This document shows positions 1-13,235 of a DNA stretch of 64,000 nucleotides, piece after piece. How positions within the stretch are numbered: the stretch's first letter is position 1; the number at the start of each line of letters is the position of its first letter. The notes beneath the pieces are model-generated. The model searched no databases. It saw nothing but the letters and a program-made list of their open reading frames with translations, and was not told where the DNA came from. Origin of the DNA: Streblospio benedicti (lineage: Eukaryota; Annelida; Polychaeta; Spionida; Spionidae); assembly GCA_019095985.1 (NCBI GenBank), contig CM032663.1, positions 22,634,257-22,698,256 on the forward strand, read 5' to 3'. Both the position numbers and the translations under genes were made by a program.

Positions 1-2584
1 CAAGAAGTACAATGAATGTATACGGACACAAATGCACAATCTGCAAAGCACATACTATTACTAAGTACTGTTAGGCTGTAACATATAACCATTGTTACCG
101 GTTATGATGTACGAACAGTGTCATCAAGCTCCCGAAAATGGTGGAGATGATGCGAAGATGATAGAGGCCATTGTGATGTCCTTGACATTTTAAAACTCAT
201 CATGTGCAACATAGATCTGAGAGGGTCATATAACAAAAATGTGATTGATAATTTGCCCTAAATCTTGGGCGTGAATTGTGAAGTGCCTGTATTTAAGTGT
301 GTGAAATGTAATGGAACCTATTCAATTACAATTCCTGTGATTGGTGAAAGACAATGAAATGTTGATTTAGGCAAAAACTGTTGGTGAATGGATTGTCCAT
401 ATGACGATGTGGACTCTCGGGTCATGACAGTTAACGAGAAATTCATTTGTTAGTTAATTTCTGTTAAATAGGTATGCAGTGTATGGAATCATTTTTGTAT
501 ATATTTGAGTACTGCTTGAAAACCAAAATTAATACTTTTTCATTTTAATTTTAATTTCGAAGCTATTGCTCCGTGTTCAGGCTCCATGTGACTCTCAAAA
601 CTCTCCCTCACGGTGACATCCAATTCACATGCCTCTGCAACCCTCCACCGTGATTAGTTGACACTGATTTCTTTGGTATATGCTTTTGTACGCCTGTTGA
701 GGACAGTTCATTTTTTACACTATTAGAAATATGCTTGGCAGGCACTAGTATGTATCAGTTTAGTCCACAACGTGTGTATGCTATATTTGCAATGTCAAAA
801 CAATGGCATTCCTTGAATGGATTGCGTTAGAAAGAATTCTTTTCTTCTTCATTTTATTTACTTCAACATGATCTATTTATATCGTTCTTACGTGAGTATA
901 CATGTTAGGACATTCAAACACAAAATCAGCAATGCACAACCTTGATATTATGTAAATTACTTCAAACTGTGATGTGTTCCGGACAGTGTTTTAAAGTTTG
1001 CATTATGACTTTTCATTGCCCGTTCAAGTGCTGCTAGTTCGTGTACAGCTAAATGCAATGAAATACACACGTATACAACGAACATAATGGGTTAGCTGTA
1101 TTTCCAACATGTCATATTCATGCGCCACTATTTAAGTGAATAAAGAAATTACAAACATAGTTTTATATGGGGTAATCTTAAGATACGCTAGATAATGTTG
1201 TAGGTTAAGTGGACATAAATGGTTGAAAAAGTGCAAAGAATTCTCCAAATACTGTATGGCCATACATATCTCTATTTAAACTGTGTGTTTGAATTTCAGG
1301 ATATTTCAGGATTAAATAGAATTCTTGGATGGAGTGATGTCTGGACAACGAATGTGGCATTTATAGTATCATAGGGCATGCCTGTGGTGTAAATGAGGTA
1401 GCAAAAGCACACTAAAGTTCGTGTTTGAAAGATTAGTTTTTTTTTCTGCAATCAATCCACACAATTAAGTTTTCCAGTTTGCGTGATTGAAAATGTTAGT
1501 GTTGAGTTTATGCATTGACTGCCAGAGCTTGCTTGTCTGTTAGTGTTTTAATTTGTGTGAGAGGACACTAGATTAAGTGTTTATAGTAAGGATGGGTTCG
1601 GATTATTTCTTATTATTGAAACAAGTTCTGACTGTTGGATTAAGATAGGATGTTGAGTAAAAACAGACGTGTTTATTTTCGATTTTAGAGACCAGGGATG
1701 CGATGGAACAGTAAGGTGGGAGTGCATGCTGTCAGTGAAACAGCTAGAATATCCCTATGATATCCCTTGATGCAGAGTTATTCTTCATCCTGTGTCATAT
1801 CATTGATTTTGGCTTTGAACAGGAAAGTCCAGAATTATAATACAGATATAAGCTGGTTTGACAGAGCCAGTTTTCCAGATTTCCGGGATTAGAGAGCTTA
1901 ACGACTGGCGGGGCAGTGGAAAAAAGCAGATCTAAGGGACACTTGGGTGTGCCCCTCTACACCCCATCCCCTAAAAATGTCCTAGAAGGTTTTTGACATC
2001 ACGCGGCCATTGGCATTTTTGCAAATCATTGACTGCAGCTGCGGAGTACAAATCCAGATCCAGACCGAGATCCAGAGCCCCCTTCGTCAAACCTGAATCT
2101 GTCAGTGTTATACTTGTTACTGTAATAGCTTGAGTAAATAATACTAGTATACACACGTACGAATTCAATTCTAATAGTCCCACGTGCATGAATTAATCCA
2201 GAGGCCCACACCAACCCGAAACCCCATCTAGAGTGTGATTGATTTGTATGTGGGGCTAAATGTAAGGATGTAGAATGGACGTATACAGGTTTCCAGTACG
2301 TCAAATCAGACAGCAGTGTTACAAACATGCACTTTCCCGGAAGCACTCTGTTCACATAAACTACCCGTTCATGATGGAAAATTCCATCACACTCCATACA
2401 GGTGTGAATTAGTAGATATGATCAAAGTGCACTTAAGATGAAACGCTCAATAATAGTAATGTAAGTGAGTCACTCTCGTCATGAGAGTGGTGGTTAATTC
2501 TCACGTAAAGGTCAAATGTTAATCCTACCCGAAGGTCAAACTGCTTTTCTGTCGCAAGATGGAAGGCACACGAAACTTTTTTTT
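1..2584. other. No gene or repeat recognised
   Basis: AT-rich sequence without splice-bounded frames. Short frames at 1971-2397 on the minus strand have no protein-like features. Confidence 0.5.
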
Positions 2585-3432
2585 GCGTCGCTTCAGCAGC
2601 TCAAGCAAAAGCCTTGTGTTTCGTTCGTTTGTAACTATGTATGTATGTATGTATGTATGTATGTATGTATGTATGTATGTATGTATGTATGTATGTATGT
2701 ATGTATGTATGTATGTATGTATGTATGTATGTATGTATGTATGTATGTATGTATGTATGTATGTATGTATGTATGTATGTATGTATGTATGTATGTATGT
2801 ATGTATGTATGTATGTATGTTTGTCTCCGGACAAGCTAGAGCCTTTACGCTTCACCCGATTTCGTTCAAACTTTACACACCTATTTAGTATGACGCGACA
2901 CCAAAGTGATTCGATTTTGGGCACTTTGCCAATTAAAGTGTGCTTTCTATAGTGCCATTTTGTGTCCATTTTCAACATTTTCTGCAATAGTTTTGTTGGT
3001 GCTTGTGAGAAAGCATTCAAACTTTGTACAATGCTTACATGCCTACTGAGCATTAACTGTATTCAATCTTGGCACTTTGCCAATTAGAGTGTACCTTTCA
3101 GATGGCCATTTTATTTTGTTTTCTTTCTATTTTTCCACTATAGTTTCAATACTGTGCGAAACATGACCATCGAATTGGTATAGTGGTTATGTTGGAATAA
3201 AAGTGCTCAGAGAGCACATCATTACCATATTAATGGCGACTCATGGGCAATAGATATTTACTTTATCCATGTTTAGAAAGCGCCTGCAATCCAAAGCCAA
3301 TAACATAGATGTAGGATGAGTCACGCATCAAGTAAGACTTTTTTCTGCTGTGATTGAAAAGCAAACATCTTTATTGTCCATGGGTCAATGTTGCTCTAGC
3401 GACGCTGTGCTCTATGAGCACTTTTGATCTAG
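2585..3432 (+). mobile_element. Helentron-like non-autonomous element, copy A, with long (ATGT)n core
   Basis: It begins GCGTCGCTTCAGCAGC, runs into a tetranucleotide tract, then a block shared with four other copies (TCTCCGGACAAGCTAGAG ... GTGATTCGATTTTGGGCAC). It ends with the inverted 5' motif (GCGACGC, 3399-3405), a perfect hairpin (GTGCTC-TAT-GAGCAC, 3407-3421) and TTTTGATCTAG. A 5'-terminal repeat, an inverted subterminal copy just before a 3' stem-loop, and a tetranucleotide core are the plan of Helentron-associated elements (HINE/DINE-1 type); flanking T's fit T-T insertion. It encodes no protein. A second, inverted copy of the hairpin end lies inside at about 3200-3250. Assignment rests on structure, not on similarity to a known autonomous element. 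Confidence 0.7.
2636..2820 (+). repeat. (ATGT)n microsatellite, about 46 units
   Basis: An uninterrupted TATG/ATGT tandem about 185 bp long, lying at the position occupied by short degenerate ATGT/ATCT tracts in the other copies of the same element. Open frames here (YVCM repeats on one strand, HTYI on the other) are artefacts of the repeat. Confidence 0.98.
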
Positions 3433-3929
3433 TTTATATTCAGCCCTCCGTTGTGACAACGTTTTCTTTCAGTGGAGCTTTTATCAAAATGTAGTAATAC
3501 CATTTGCATTCTCAAGCCATCTTGTATTATATTTTCATAATTATTTTAAAATACAGAAATTCTCGTTCGCCTAGTATAGACCGGTTGACCCTATTAAATC
3601 AATTCAGAGAAGTACGCTCAATGTGCAATCTAGGACTAGAGGTTTATGGTTCGATAGTAAACAGACCAAAATAACTACCTAACCTTTGGTTGTGTGTCGA
3701 GTGGTAGTTACCGCCTAAGCTACAATAAACTAGTGATCCACCTGTACAGGCTGAGGCCTGTCTTAAACCCACTAGGCAACAAGCTCTAAATTCATCCGAC
3801 AGCAAACATGCTGGCTTGATTCGCATTGCGTCTGTTACACAGATTAAACTTGTAAACAAGGGTCACATAATCCTGAATATTGAAGCCGATTCAGTCGTGA
3901 TCTGATTACTGTTCATATTGTATCGGTGT

Positions 3930-4020
3930 ATCAGACCATCAGGTGGTGGCATCTGGTGGCCTTAGTAGAGAGGTGCTCTCTTTATGGAGGTTCTCAGTGG
4001 TCACTTTAATTAGGGGGTTT
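3930..4020. mobile_element. Pogo-like MITE fragment
   Basis: GTGGCCTTAGTAGAGAGGTG, CTCTTTATGGAGG and TTTAATTAGGGGGTTTGGGA are weak matches to the family core and right end. Confidence 0.33.
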
Positions 4021-5234
4021 GGGACCCTGTAAATGAGTCATATTACAAAGCTGACCAATTTATTCAATTTGTCTTCATTGAAGAATATATTGTGTCTGTA
4101 ACTATAGCACAGATAATGCTCCAGTCTGACAGTCATGAATGCTCACCCCCAAATTTGCATTGCGGGCAAATGAAAGCCTCAAGTGGATGGGGAAATGATT
4201 CGGGACGGTCTGACACGTGCCCTAGCTTTAGGTAACACCTCAATTTCACATAGACAATGATAGCTCCAGGTGCTCCAAAAGACGCCAGAGGTGAGCAAAA
4301 GCTATTTATCAGCTTTTTTATGGTGTATCGAGGCCATATTATGTGGCCGAAACTTATGGGATCATCTGAAATAACGGTATGTGACCTTTCAGATGAACTG
4401 AATGAAAAGGTAGACTCGCTGGGGCGTTGAGAAATAGCACCCCATAAAACGGGAACCTCTTTAAGGACATCGCCAGCAAGGCCACGTTTTAGAGGAAAGA
4501 CCTTACGACGATCAAGTTAGCCCTCCGGACGAGCCAGAAAAGCAAAATGGATGACCCAAATCAACAACTCATTAATCCAGAACCTGAGCCCACAGGTCGA
4601 AAAAATTCAAAATCACTTATCCAGATAAGTGACAACACTATTTGTAACCGAACCTGGCAGAAGTCTGTCATTTCTTCCAGGAAGACTGCATTAATCATGC
4701 AGCATCGTGAACAGCCCAACTGTAGATGCTTCTGTTTCATGCTTCCATTGCTTCAGATAGTAACATCAGTGGCGGCATTTACGGTTTTATATGTCGACCA
4801 TGCATTTTATTAAAGGAATAGACGAGGTCATGGTTAAACAGAACGACCCAGAACCGACCAATTGGCCAATTTCTAACCGGCCAACCAGATCACTCCAAAA
4901 GTTAAGCCAGAACACCTACGATCCACCTCAAAATGACACTTACCTTTTGGCGTCTTCTGGAGCATTAGGAGCTACCATCGGCGATGTGAGATTGGGGTTT
5001 AGAGTACAAACAACATAACCTGCAAGGCATGAAAGCAACCTGTGAGATAAATAGGGGATCAATCCCACCAGTTGTCAGAGGTGGCAAGGATCTAATGGAT
5101 GGTGATGCGGCGGCTGTTTGGATTTAAACACAAAATTGCACGTTTGTAGTATTGTTATCACATTCTCTCTTTTTCAGCCCAGTTTTAGACTAGTGTTGAT
5201 TTCAAGGTTGTTTGAGTTCAAATCACGTAGATGC

Positions 5235-5311
5235 CTAAAACTATAATTGTTTATTGGGTTTCAATATCTTAACTGACTAAAACTTTGATTGTTTATTGGG
5301 TTTCAATATTT
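5235..5311. repeat. Two-unit tandem duplication, about 42 bp
   Basis: ATTGTTTATTGGGTTTCAAT occurs twice with matching flanks (CTAAAACTATA / CTAAAACTTTG). Confidence 0.8.
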
Positions 5312-6098
5312 CTAATGGCAGGAGAGGTGAAGTTGTTGATGAAATGGTCATTAATGTTGATCGTGTATATACTTATTTACAACTCATATGCAAAAGAAAT
5401 GCATATAATTGCATAATCTCTTTTTAAAGAAAGTCAGAGATATGATATCGTCTTTTTATGCTCATAATAGGAAAATGTGCACCTAGAGGCTTAAGTATAA
5501 AACGTTTCTACCAATTATGCTACTATTGCAGCCAACAACTAACTATAAAGACCCTCAAACTAACCACAGTTAATGTCTGATTATAAATTACACAATCACC
5601 TTGGTAAATTTAAGCTTATGTTAGGCTTTATTCTAGCCTACTCTAGACTACACCCATAACATCAGAAACTACCCGCCCAAAAATGGGTTGAATTTGCCCT
5701 GCGTCCCCTTTATGAACTTAAACAGAAAATGTTGACACCGATAATTTTGAGACAATATGAGTAGCATGTATTATCCACAGTAATGTTGTAATTGATGGTG
5801 AAAGATGGTGCCGCCCAATAAATTGGCTGTTATTTAAAAAAACTTGAACTTGCGTAATATGAATTTAAGTCTGATGTCAGACAGTCTCGAAAATTGAAGC
5901 CGACTTAACCTTAGTACATGTATTGTAGCAAAATAGTTGTATGGTAGCTGACATCTCACGAAAATAAGATCATGTTTGAGGTGTTTTATTAAGTAAGAGT
6001 GTTTTCATGTGTGTGTCCCAAACTTTCGATCCTCCTACTTCAATGACATTGGTTTGGCCATGTGTTGTTCAAGGATTGGTCACGAGTTTACGCATGCG

Positions 6099-6258
6099 CA
6101 GTAAAACCTTGCTATCCGAAGGAAACGTGTCCCCATCACTGAAGTGTTCCTATTGTGAAACATTTCTAGTGACTGCATGTGTAAAACGGGAGAATGAAAA
6201 GGTGTCACTAATTGGGAGGTGGACCTGTAAGTGAGGTGTCCATGGTCAGGTTTTACTG
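6099..6258. mobile_element. MITE with CAGTAAAACC ends
   Basis: CAGTAAAACCTTGCTATCCG at the left and TCAGGTTTTACTG at the right are inverted. The inner AACGTGTCC and GGTGTCCATGG are diverged relatives of the pogo-like family core. Confidence 0.5.
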
Positions 6259-7782
6259 GTATGTATGCGAACTTTTGCACACAGGAAAACCCGTGAAATC
6301 ATGTGGTTATGTGACCCCCTCCCCCTTACACACCTTTTTCCAAAACCAAGATCTGTCAATGCTGAAATTCTCATTTTTTCTGATATACCTGTACAGGCAA
6401 TAATATTTTTTCTGCCCTGGACTTTCAGCTTCATCCTTTCACCAATGAATATACTATGCATCGGTGTAACTATTGAATAAAAAATATATATTTAATATAA
6501 TAAATTAATATTCCTACACGACACAAGACCACATACTTCTCCAGAAATAACAAAATGTCCAATGTAAAATTGCTATTAAAGGGGTCGAACTTATTGCCCT
6601 GCCGTGAGAATTATCAACTAACGCTTCGTTTTTACCTTCCAAACATGTAAATGTAAGTTTATGTGACAGTTGTTAAAAGGTGTCATTCCGGCTGTGCAAA
6701 TTTTATGGCTGCATTAAAAGCTCCCAGATGAAAAGAAACAACGGCAAGTCAGGACATACAAATGCGGTGGTTGATCCGGAGGGACTTGGATCATTGAACC
6801 CTCATAGGGGCCAAATTTTTTTTTAGTTTTTTCATCATTTGAAGTCTACTTGAGTGTTATACATGTAAAAGGCGTGGCTGGTGCGTGTAATTCACGTGCA
6901 ATTGTTTTAGTTTTTGTGTTTACTGGGTTGGCAGAGAGTTCAGACCAGGTTGTTTTCGTTTTATTCTTACGTGGTCGCGAGAGAAAAGACAAATTGAAAA
7001 GATGATGCTTCCTTTGCAAACATTCCATAAATGTCGTTTGCAAGAAATCCTATTGCATGTCCACTTTCCACTAACCACCAAAAGGAAAGAAAAATAGAGA
7101 GACAAACAAAATTGAACTCTTAAAAGGTTTCCCTGACCCCCATTACCTCTAGTAAATGGTCTCCACGGGAGAAAGTTGTTTTCGTCAGCTTGTTTACAAA
7201 CAAGATATCACGTTTATTTCGGTGTCTTCAAACAAGAGTCATTACTTCACGCCGTTCGTGGTGCTTCCTATTTTAGCCACGGTCTAACAGTCGAGAACTA
7301 TCAACCCGAATCAGTAGTGAGTCTGTAGTCGTGTTGTATTCGTCTTAATTCGTACATAAAACGTGTATCTCGGATGCATTCGGCTTCATGGTGCGTGGTG
7401 ACATCATAAGTCTCGCGGTACAATTTTTGGCTGGACAAATAAATAGCGATCTAGTAGCTGGTATCCGGGATGGTTCGACACGATCCACGAGTGTGTTGAA
7501 ATAATTCGGGTCCATTCAGGTTTATATTCTTCAATATCAGACTGAGGCTTATCCATGCAGCATCACTTCATTGTTAAAGAAAAGGCAATGTCCTATCGAG
7601 AGTGATTACAATAATAATTAGGCTACAGCATTCTCTTTGAACTCATGCTACATCCTATAATGGAGTAATCTTGCCGTACACACGTGTTCATTGCGGAACC
7701 CAGCCGTACCTTCATTGTTGTTGAGAAGAGTAGAGAACGTCTCTGAAGCATGCACAAGACCACTAGAGCAAGTGAAGGGAAT

Positions 7783-7895
7783 TAGGGGTCAAGAAATCCC
7801 ACACCCCTAGATTGTATTTATCTTTTTTTTCACATACCTTTTTCTAACCCTTTTCCCAAAATCCCATAAATTTTCACACACACACACACACACAA
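7783..7895. mobile_element. MITE fragment of the GGGGTATAAGGGGTC family, ending in (CA)n
   Basis: GGGGTCAAGAAATCCCACAC, then CCTTTTTCTAACCCTTTTCC and a (CA)n run at 7877-7894. Confidence 0.45.
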
Positions 7896-7911
7896 TTTTC
7901 CAAATAAAAAC

Positions 7912-7951
7912 AGAAAGAAAGAAAAGAAAAGAAAAGAAAAGAAAAGAAAAA
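7912..7951. repeat. (GAAAA)n microsatellite
   Basis: GAAAGAAAGAAAAG units, following (CA)n at 7877-7894. Confidence 0.9.
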
Positions 7952-9769
7952 ACCCTGTCCGTTATTCACTGTATCCTGTACCTGATATATATTTTAGGTT
8001 TATTTGACATTCAATTAACATGCGTTTTCAACGATGCAACAACACTTAGCGCAATCTATAATTTAGTATGCACTGTGTGAAAGAGAATCCCGTAGTCCGG
8101 CTATCATCAAGGAAGATGAGGAATAGACTCATATGAAGATTTACAAAAATTTCAACAATTAACATGGAAGAACGTTAAACAAGAAACAGACTATATGGTA
8201 TTTACATGATGTATCTCAATTGCCATTAATATGTAACTATGCGTAGCAATAATGGTTAATCCAATGTTAATCTCTAATTAATTAGTGCTAATTAACACTC
8301 ACCCACCTTAATCTGCATACCCGTGTGCGGCTGGGGCCATTAGTGTATTTGATTATTAGGAAATAGCGTGCATGGCAAAACTAGGCGTTCTCTGTTTTGC
8401 TTTGACACACTAGGTTTTGCCGTGTTGCAAACGACAAATGGATACAAATCATTTTCACATGTCATCACTTAAGACCTGAGTAGGTTTGACATACAGAGGC
8501 TTTCGCATCTATTGACTTGGACTATGATGTATATCTTCTACATTGACTTGGGCTCTTGTCGATATACAGCAGACGTCCACGTGGACTCAAAGTGACATGG
8601 CGACGCGATTAGTTTCGAGCCATTTTAGCTGTAAAATGACACATTTTGTATTTCTTACCAGTGAATGCAATGCAAGCTGACACTACGAGTAACACAGGAA
8701 AACTTGGAAATACTTTGGGAAATGACAAAAGATTAACCCTGGTGATTTAACCCTATTTAGGTTCCCTGTGTTAGAATGATGGCGTAAGCTGATTTAGCCT
8801 TACTGCAATGCACTTTCACAATAAGACCCTTTTCCAGGACCAAATCCTTCATTTATTACCCAATTGGAAGCCTACGTGAAGACATCACCTCTATTGCGAC
8901 CGGTTTAAGCCATTCACCTCGAGGAGGTCTTCGTAAACAGGTTTTCGAATATCTCGAATTTTATTTTTACTTTCCTCACATTAGAATTAAAGAGGTCCTA
9001 TTAAATCAGTCAGGCTGCTCAAAAGATCCCCTGCTATGTATCACAGGCGCACTGCTGCGTAGGCTATGAACATTTATTTCTTGGGGAAATGAAGATTGGC
9101 TGATTCTATTGTTGGGTGTTATATATGATAGGTGTGAAATTGTTCCAGGGATATGCATCTATTTGTTATGACGGGTAGGTCTGGGGATGTGAAGGTTCAG
9201 AAAGAGGGTTCACGTTTACACACACCTTGCTGACAATTGGGCTGATGTCTGAAATTTAAACACATACTGTTTTCCCGTGCGTCTATGGTTAATCGCCTTC
9301 TAAATGAAGATACTCAACTCGCCGGTTTACGGGAATGTCTTTTATACTGTACATATATGTGTAGTGCTACATCAACTTGTGATTTGAATAGTATTTAAGC
9401 CTGAAATAAATGAGGGTGGTGCTTGTGTCGCATTCTAGCTATTGCCTAATCCTTCTGTCCATATTCTAGTGCATGTTTTTTTCAATCTTTTTGAAATAAA
9501 GTTGCTTGCTATAAAGAAGAGAAAGAGCGAGATATATATGGAGAGAAATGGAGAGAGATAATAGATTTGAAGCTAGAATGTCAGTTAAATAATTGAAAAT
9601 ACTAAAATGAAGAATGATAGATGTTTGAATGTAACTGATGTTGGTAAAATAGAAAAACAGAATGTAGTCAGGGGGAGGGTTACATTTTACATTTTAGATT
9701 GTATTTACATTGACCTCACAATAGTCATATCTTATGCAAATTATTGCATGCTTGCTGCTTACATCGCTT

Positions 9770-9975
9770 CGTGGGTATAAAGGGTCAAGAAATCCCACGT
9801 CTTTATTTTTTTACCTTTTTTCGTACATCCGACAAATTTGAGGCTTTGCTCCCACATCCCACTACCTTAAAATCACTTTTTTTGGCCTTTTCCAACATCC
9901 CTTTTATTTTTGGCCTTTTCCCCCACACCCCATATCCTGTCTCAACATCCCACCGCCTTATGATTCCCGTCCCAT
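9770..9975. mobile_element. MITE of the GGGGTATAAGGGGTC family, opposite orientation
   Basis: It starts GGGTATAAAGGGTCAAGAAA with TCCCAC, then repeats CCTTTTCCAACATCCC and CCTTTTCCCCCACACCCC. The far end is worn. Confidence 0.5.
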
Positions 9976-10859
9976 CGGTGGTGTGTTTTCTCTGCAGCGC
10001 TATCGAATTATCTGGTTCCAGTTCTACTTGAGACCGGTAGGGAGCAAAATCTCATTGTGCCAGGTAAGTGTTGCTGGTTCCTCCCAGTTGCGCAGACAGC
10101 CGGCTCTTGAAACTGGTTGACGACTCAGATGTACATGTATAGGCGCCTCAATGTTGGGGGGTGGGGGTGGGGCTTTCATATTCCGAAAGATAAAAAACGT
10201 ATAGAAGACATGAATGCATCTACTTGTTTGGCGGGCAATATTTTGCGATTCACTGGTCCCATTTGCTACATATTGCCCTCTCGAGCGCAAACTGGGGCAA
10301 CCTATTACACAATTCCGGCATTGAATCTCACAACGCATTTCTTTAAAACATATCTCCATAATCTTTCCACACAGACACGAATGATTACAAAACATATCAG
10401 TGAAAATAATGTGGACCTCCAGATATATTAATTGCAATTTGCATCACCAGACGACATTATGTCACGTCTTGCATTCACCCGCATTGAGTGCTCACTAATG
10501 AAATTCCGTGTAAAGCGAGGTTCTGCCCTTTTACACTCAAAGCTTGTTTTGTGCATGGACCCAGCACCATGCGTGGGGTATATTTACAATATTTACTATA
10601 TAAACAGTATTGTTATTGACATATAGATAGAACTACTTTTATATATCAATAAGACAAGTAATTGCCTGATCAATATTGTATGTACCCCTCATTCGATGTT
10701 TGTGCAGTTAGTCAGGCAAGTGATCATATTAAATGTCATTGCACTTTGAAATATATGTTTAGTAAAAATTGTGCATGAGTATGAAGAAACTAGAAGGAAA
10801 ACATGATTTAATTAGTATGTTGTTGTCCATGTGACAGTCGTGACTAAAACATCCAGCTG

Positions 10860-11026
10860 CAGTCAAACCTCTCTATTAAGTCCACCCAGGGGCTAACCTC
10901 AAGCGGTCTTAATAGGGGGATATTGCTTTTAGGTGTTGTCTTTATATGAAGGCTGTTGGTCGTGTCAAATTGTTATATTATAAAGGTGGTCTCTTTATAG
11001 AGGTAACCCTAATGATAGGCTCTACT
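10860..11026. mobile_element. pogo/Tigger-like MITE
   Basis: It starts CAGTCAAACCTCTCTATTAA and ends AACCCTAATGATAGGCTCTA. The inner GGTGGTCTCTTTATAGAGGT is the family's typical core. Confidence 0.55.
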
Positions 11027-11443
11027 AAGTAACGTATGTAATGGCATGCACTTCACTTAGGACCCTGCATACTGACGCATGTTGCTTATAATTAGCAATG
11101 TCATTAGACAGGTACCAATATGATCACGTTTGGTTTTTACTCTAAATGCGCAAACTTTCCATTTGGAATCGGCACCATTCCAAAGGCAGAATTTCTTCAT
11201 GAAAAGTAAGGAATCTACATTGTTTTGATAACTGTGTTATCAAACCTGATGTGCATAAGGATGAACATGGCCATAGTGCTTTTGAGACTTGTCGTTTGTC
11301 CCATCAACATCACATCTATTTTGTCACATCCACGTGTTTTCTAACTTCCTATGGGTCACTCAGTGGCCAGTAGCTCTAGTGAGCCATATGGTTACACTAG
11401 CACTAGTCTCATACGATTGCATCTCCAGAACTGTGCCTATTTA

Positions 11444-11617
11444 CAGTAGAACCTCCAATTAAGACCACCTCTCTATTGAGACCGTCTCTATAATAAAACC
11501 ACTTTTCACAGTCCCAAACCTTCATAAAAATACCAAAAAGGAACCTCTTTATAGAGACCACCTCTTTATATACCTAACACTGGTCCTAAAGGTGGTCCTA
11601 ATGGAAGGATTCTACTG
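11444..11617. mobile_element. pogo/Tigger-like MITE
   Basis: It begins CAGTAGAACCTCCAATTAAG after TA and ends GGAAGGATTCTACTG. Inner motifs ACCACCTC and CTTTATAGAGACC are repeated. TIRs of the form CAGTnnAACCTC at TA sites resemble those of pogo/Tigger elements. Non-coding. Confidence 0.62.
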
Positions 11618-13115
11618 CATTTATTGATGCCACGCAGCAGTGTGAAACCTATGGGGATGAGTTTGCTCAATACCCACCACCGATCCCGACCACCAATCAC
11701 AGCCATGAGTATAGTACAACATATGGCTGCCCATTCACCACCAAGAATAACCCTCTCACGCACCAAAAAGTATAGAAAAAGGCACTCTATTAGGCAAACT
11801 AGAAATAGTGATTCACATGGAAATTGTTTGCAGATTCTTATAGTATGTGGGCCCCCGAACAAAATTGGCCCTGGTTGTTAACTTTACAACATTGAGCATA
11901 AATACCATCCATACTAATCACCTTAGAATGATGTACAATACACCATTTTGAACTATATTCAACATGCTGAGTTCATTTATGATAATAGAAATAGGTTTGA
12001 ATGAAATGAATTTAAGATGTCCGCCAAGATGGCCGCCTTTCATAAATATCAGAATGATATACAAAATATAGTAACCATCATATAATATTGTAGAGTACAT
12101 CATTTTTAATCGAAATCAACATGCTGGGTTCACTTGTCACAGATAGATATTGTAACACTGAATATACGCAGTGAAAAGGAGATGATGGCGAAAATGACAT
12201 ATTTAAAAGGGGAATTTCATGGCCACACTTCTCAAATTCACTGCTCGATTATGATTGGCTGACAGCAGGAAAGATTAATACCTAAAAATAACAAATGCGT
12301 ATGGAAGAAAAGCATACTCATACAAGTAGGGGTGGTAGATAAGAAAATCTCTCACATCGTTTGAATTGTACGAAAGCTTGCTCGAGGCTTCCACTCGTGC
12401 TGTCAAATTCCACCCTCAGTGAGAGATTGTCTGATCTCCCACCCGCGTCAATTTACGCAACCTGCACACATCCCACATCACAAAAAGAGCATACTCAGGC
12501 CCCTAAAGCAAAGCGATTGTCTTTTTGATGTCACCGCCATTTGACATTTCACCTGCCCTGTCAGAGGACTCCAAGTTTTAGACATAACGAACGGTTAGGT
12601 CGATGTAAAAGCATCATTAGTCGAGCCAAATGAAGATGCGGCTGTCGTGGGAAAGCTTTTTGCTGTTATTAGACGTGATGCATCAGACCTATTATTGTGA
12701 TTTATTTTTCATTTGTTGGAATTGTTGCTGTTTTACCTTATAGGATGTGATAACCCAAGACGTTTGATGATGGGGACGTTGTGCTTTAGCCTGTTTTGTA
12801 GGCGTTCATGAATGTTGATCATAGGAATATTATAGGAATTTGTGTCATTTTGTGAATAGAAAGTGAACACTTCTTTATGATTTTGCAATAAAATAACCAA
12901 CGCATTACATAGTTCATCATACGCGTTCTTAAAATGACGCAATCCTTATTTTGACACGGATTTCTTTTATGTTATGGACCATTGTTGCGCCATTATCAAG
13001 TGTAGAATATTAGTGATTTGAGTTATGTGGGTATATTCTATAAAATCATTTATTCAAACCTGCAATATCGGAGTTTGAAACTATGGTAATATCGTTAATG
13101 CACACTCTCGGCGAA

Positions 13116-13235
13116 TTTAAATATATATGTACATAAGTAATGGTATATACCAGTTAATGATACATTTGTCACAGATACAATTTAGATATATATGTACATA
13201 ACTAATCGTATATACCAGTTAATGATACATTTGTA
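13116..13235. repeat. Two-unit tandem duplication, 65 bp
   Basis: Both units carry ATATATATGTACATAA and ATATACCAGTTAATGATACA, differing at only a few bases. Confidence 0.85.

Larger units (their letters stand above)
3433..6098. other. Non-coding; MITE pieces and a paired motif
   Basis: Holds the weak pogo-like fragment (3930), an AGTCTGACAGTCA head (4121), the tandem duplication (5235) and ATTGAAGCCGA-type motifs (3873, 5893; also 14961). The words around 4258-4297 recur inverted at 4943-4978. Frames at 4547-5018 look like chance. Confidence 0.5.
6259..10859. other. Non-coding; mostly unremarkable
   Basis: Apart from the microsatellites and GGGGTATAAGGGGTC copies listed, nothing is recognised. 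A GGGGGG-TGGGGG-TGGGG run at 10157-10173 is a partial G-quadruplex-type motif. Confidence 0.5.

Noticed and set aside
2516-3053. Long frames of repeated MYVC / HTYI residues on both strands
   Set aside because: They are translations of the (ATGT)n microsatellite, open in several frames because the unit has no stop.
4547-5018. Two overlapping frames of 88 and 75 residues
   Set aside because: They lack conserved motifs and lie between inverted repeat-like motifs; more likely chance than exons.
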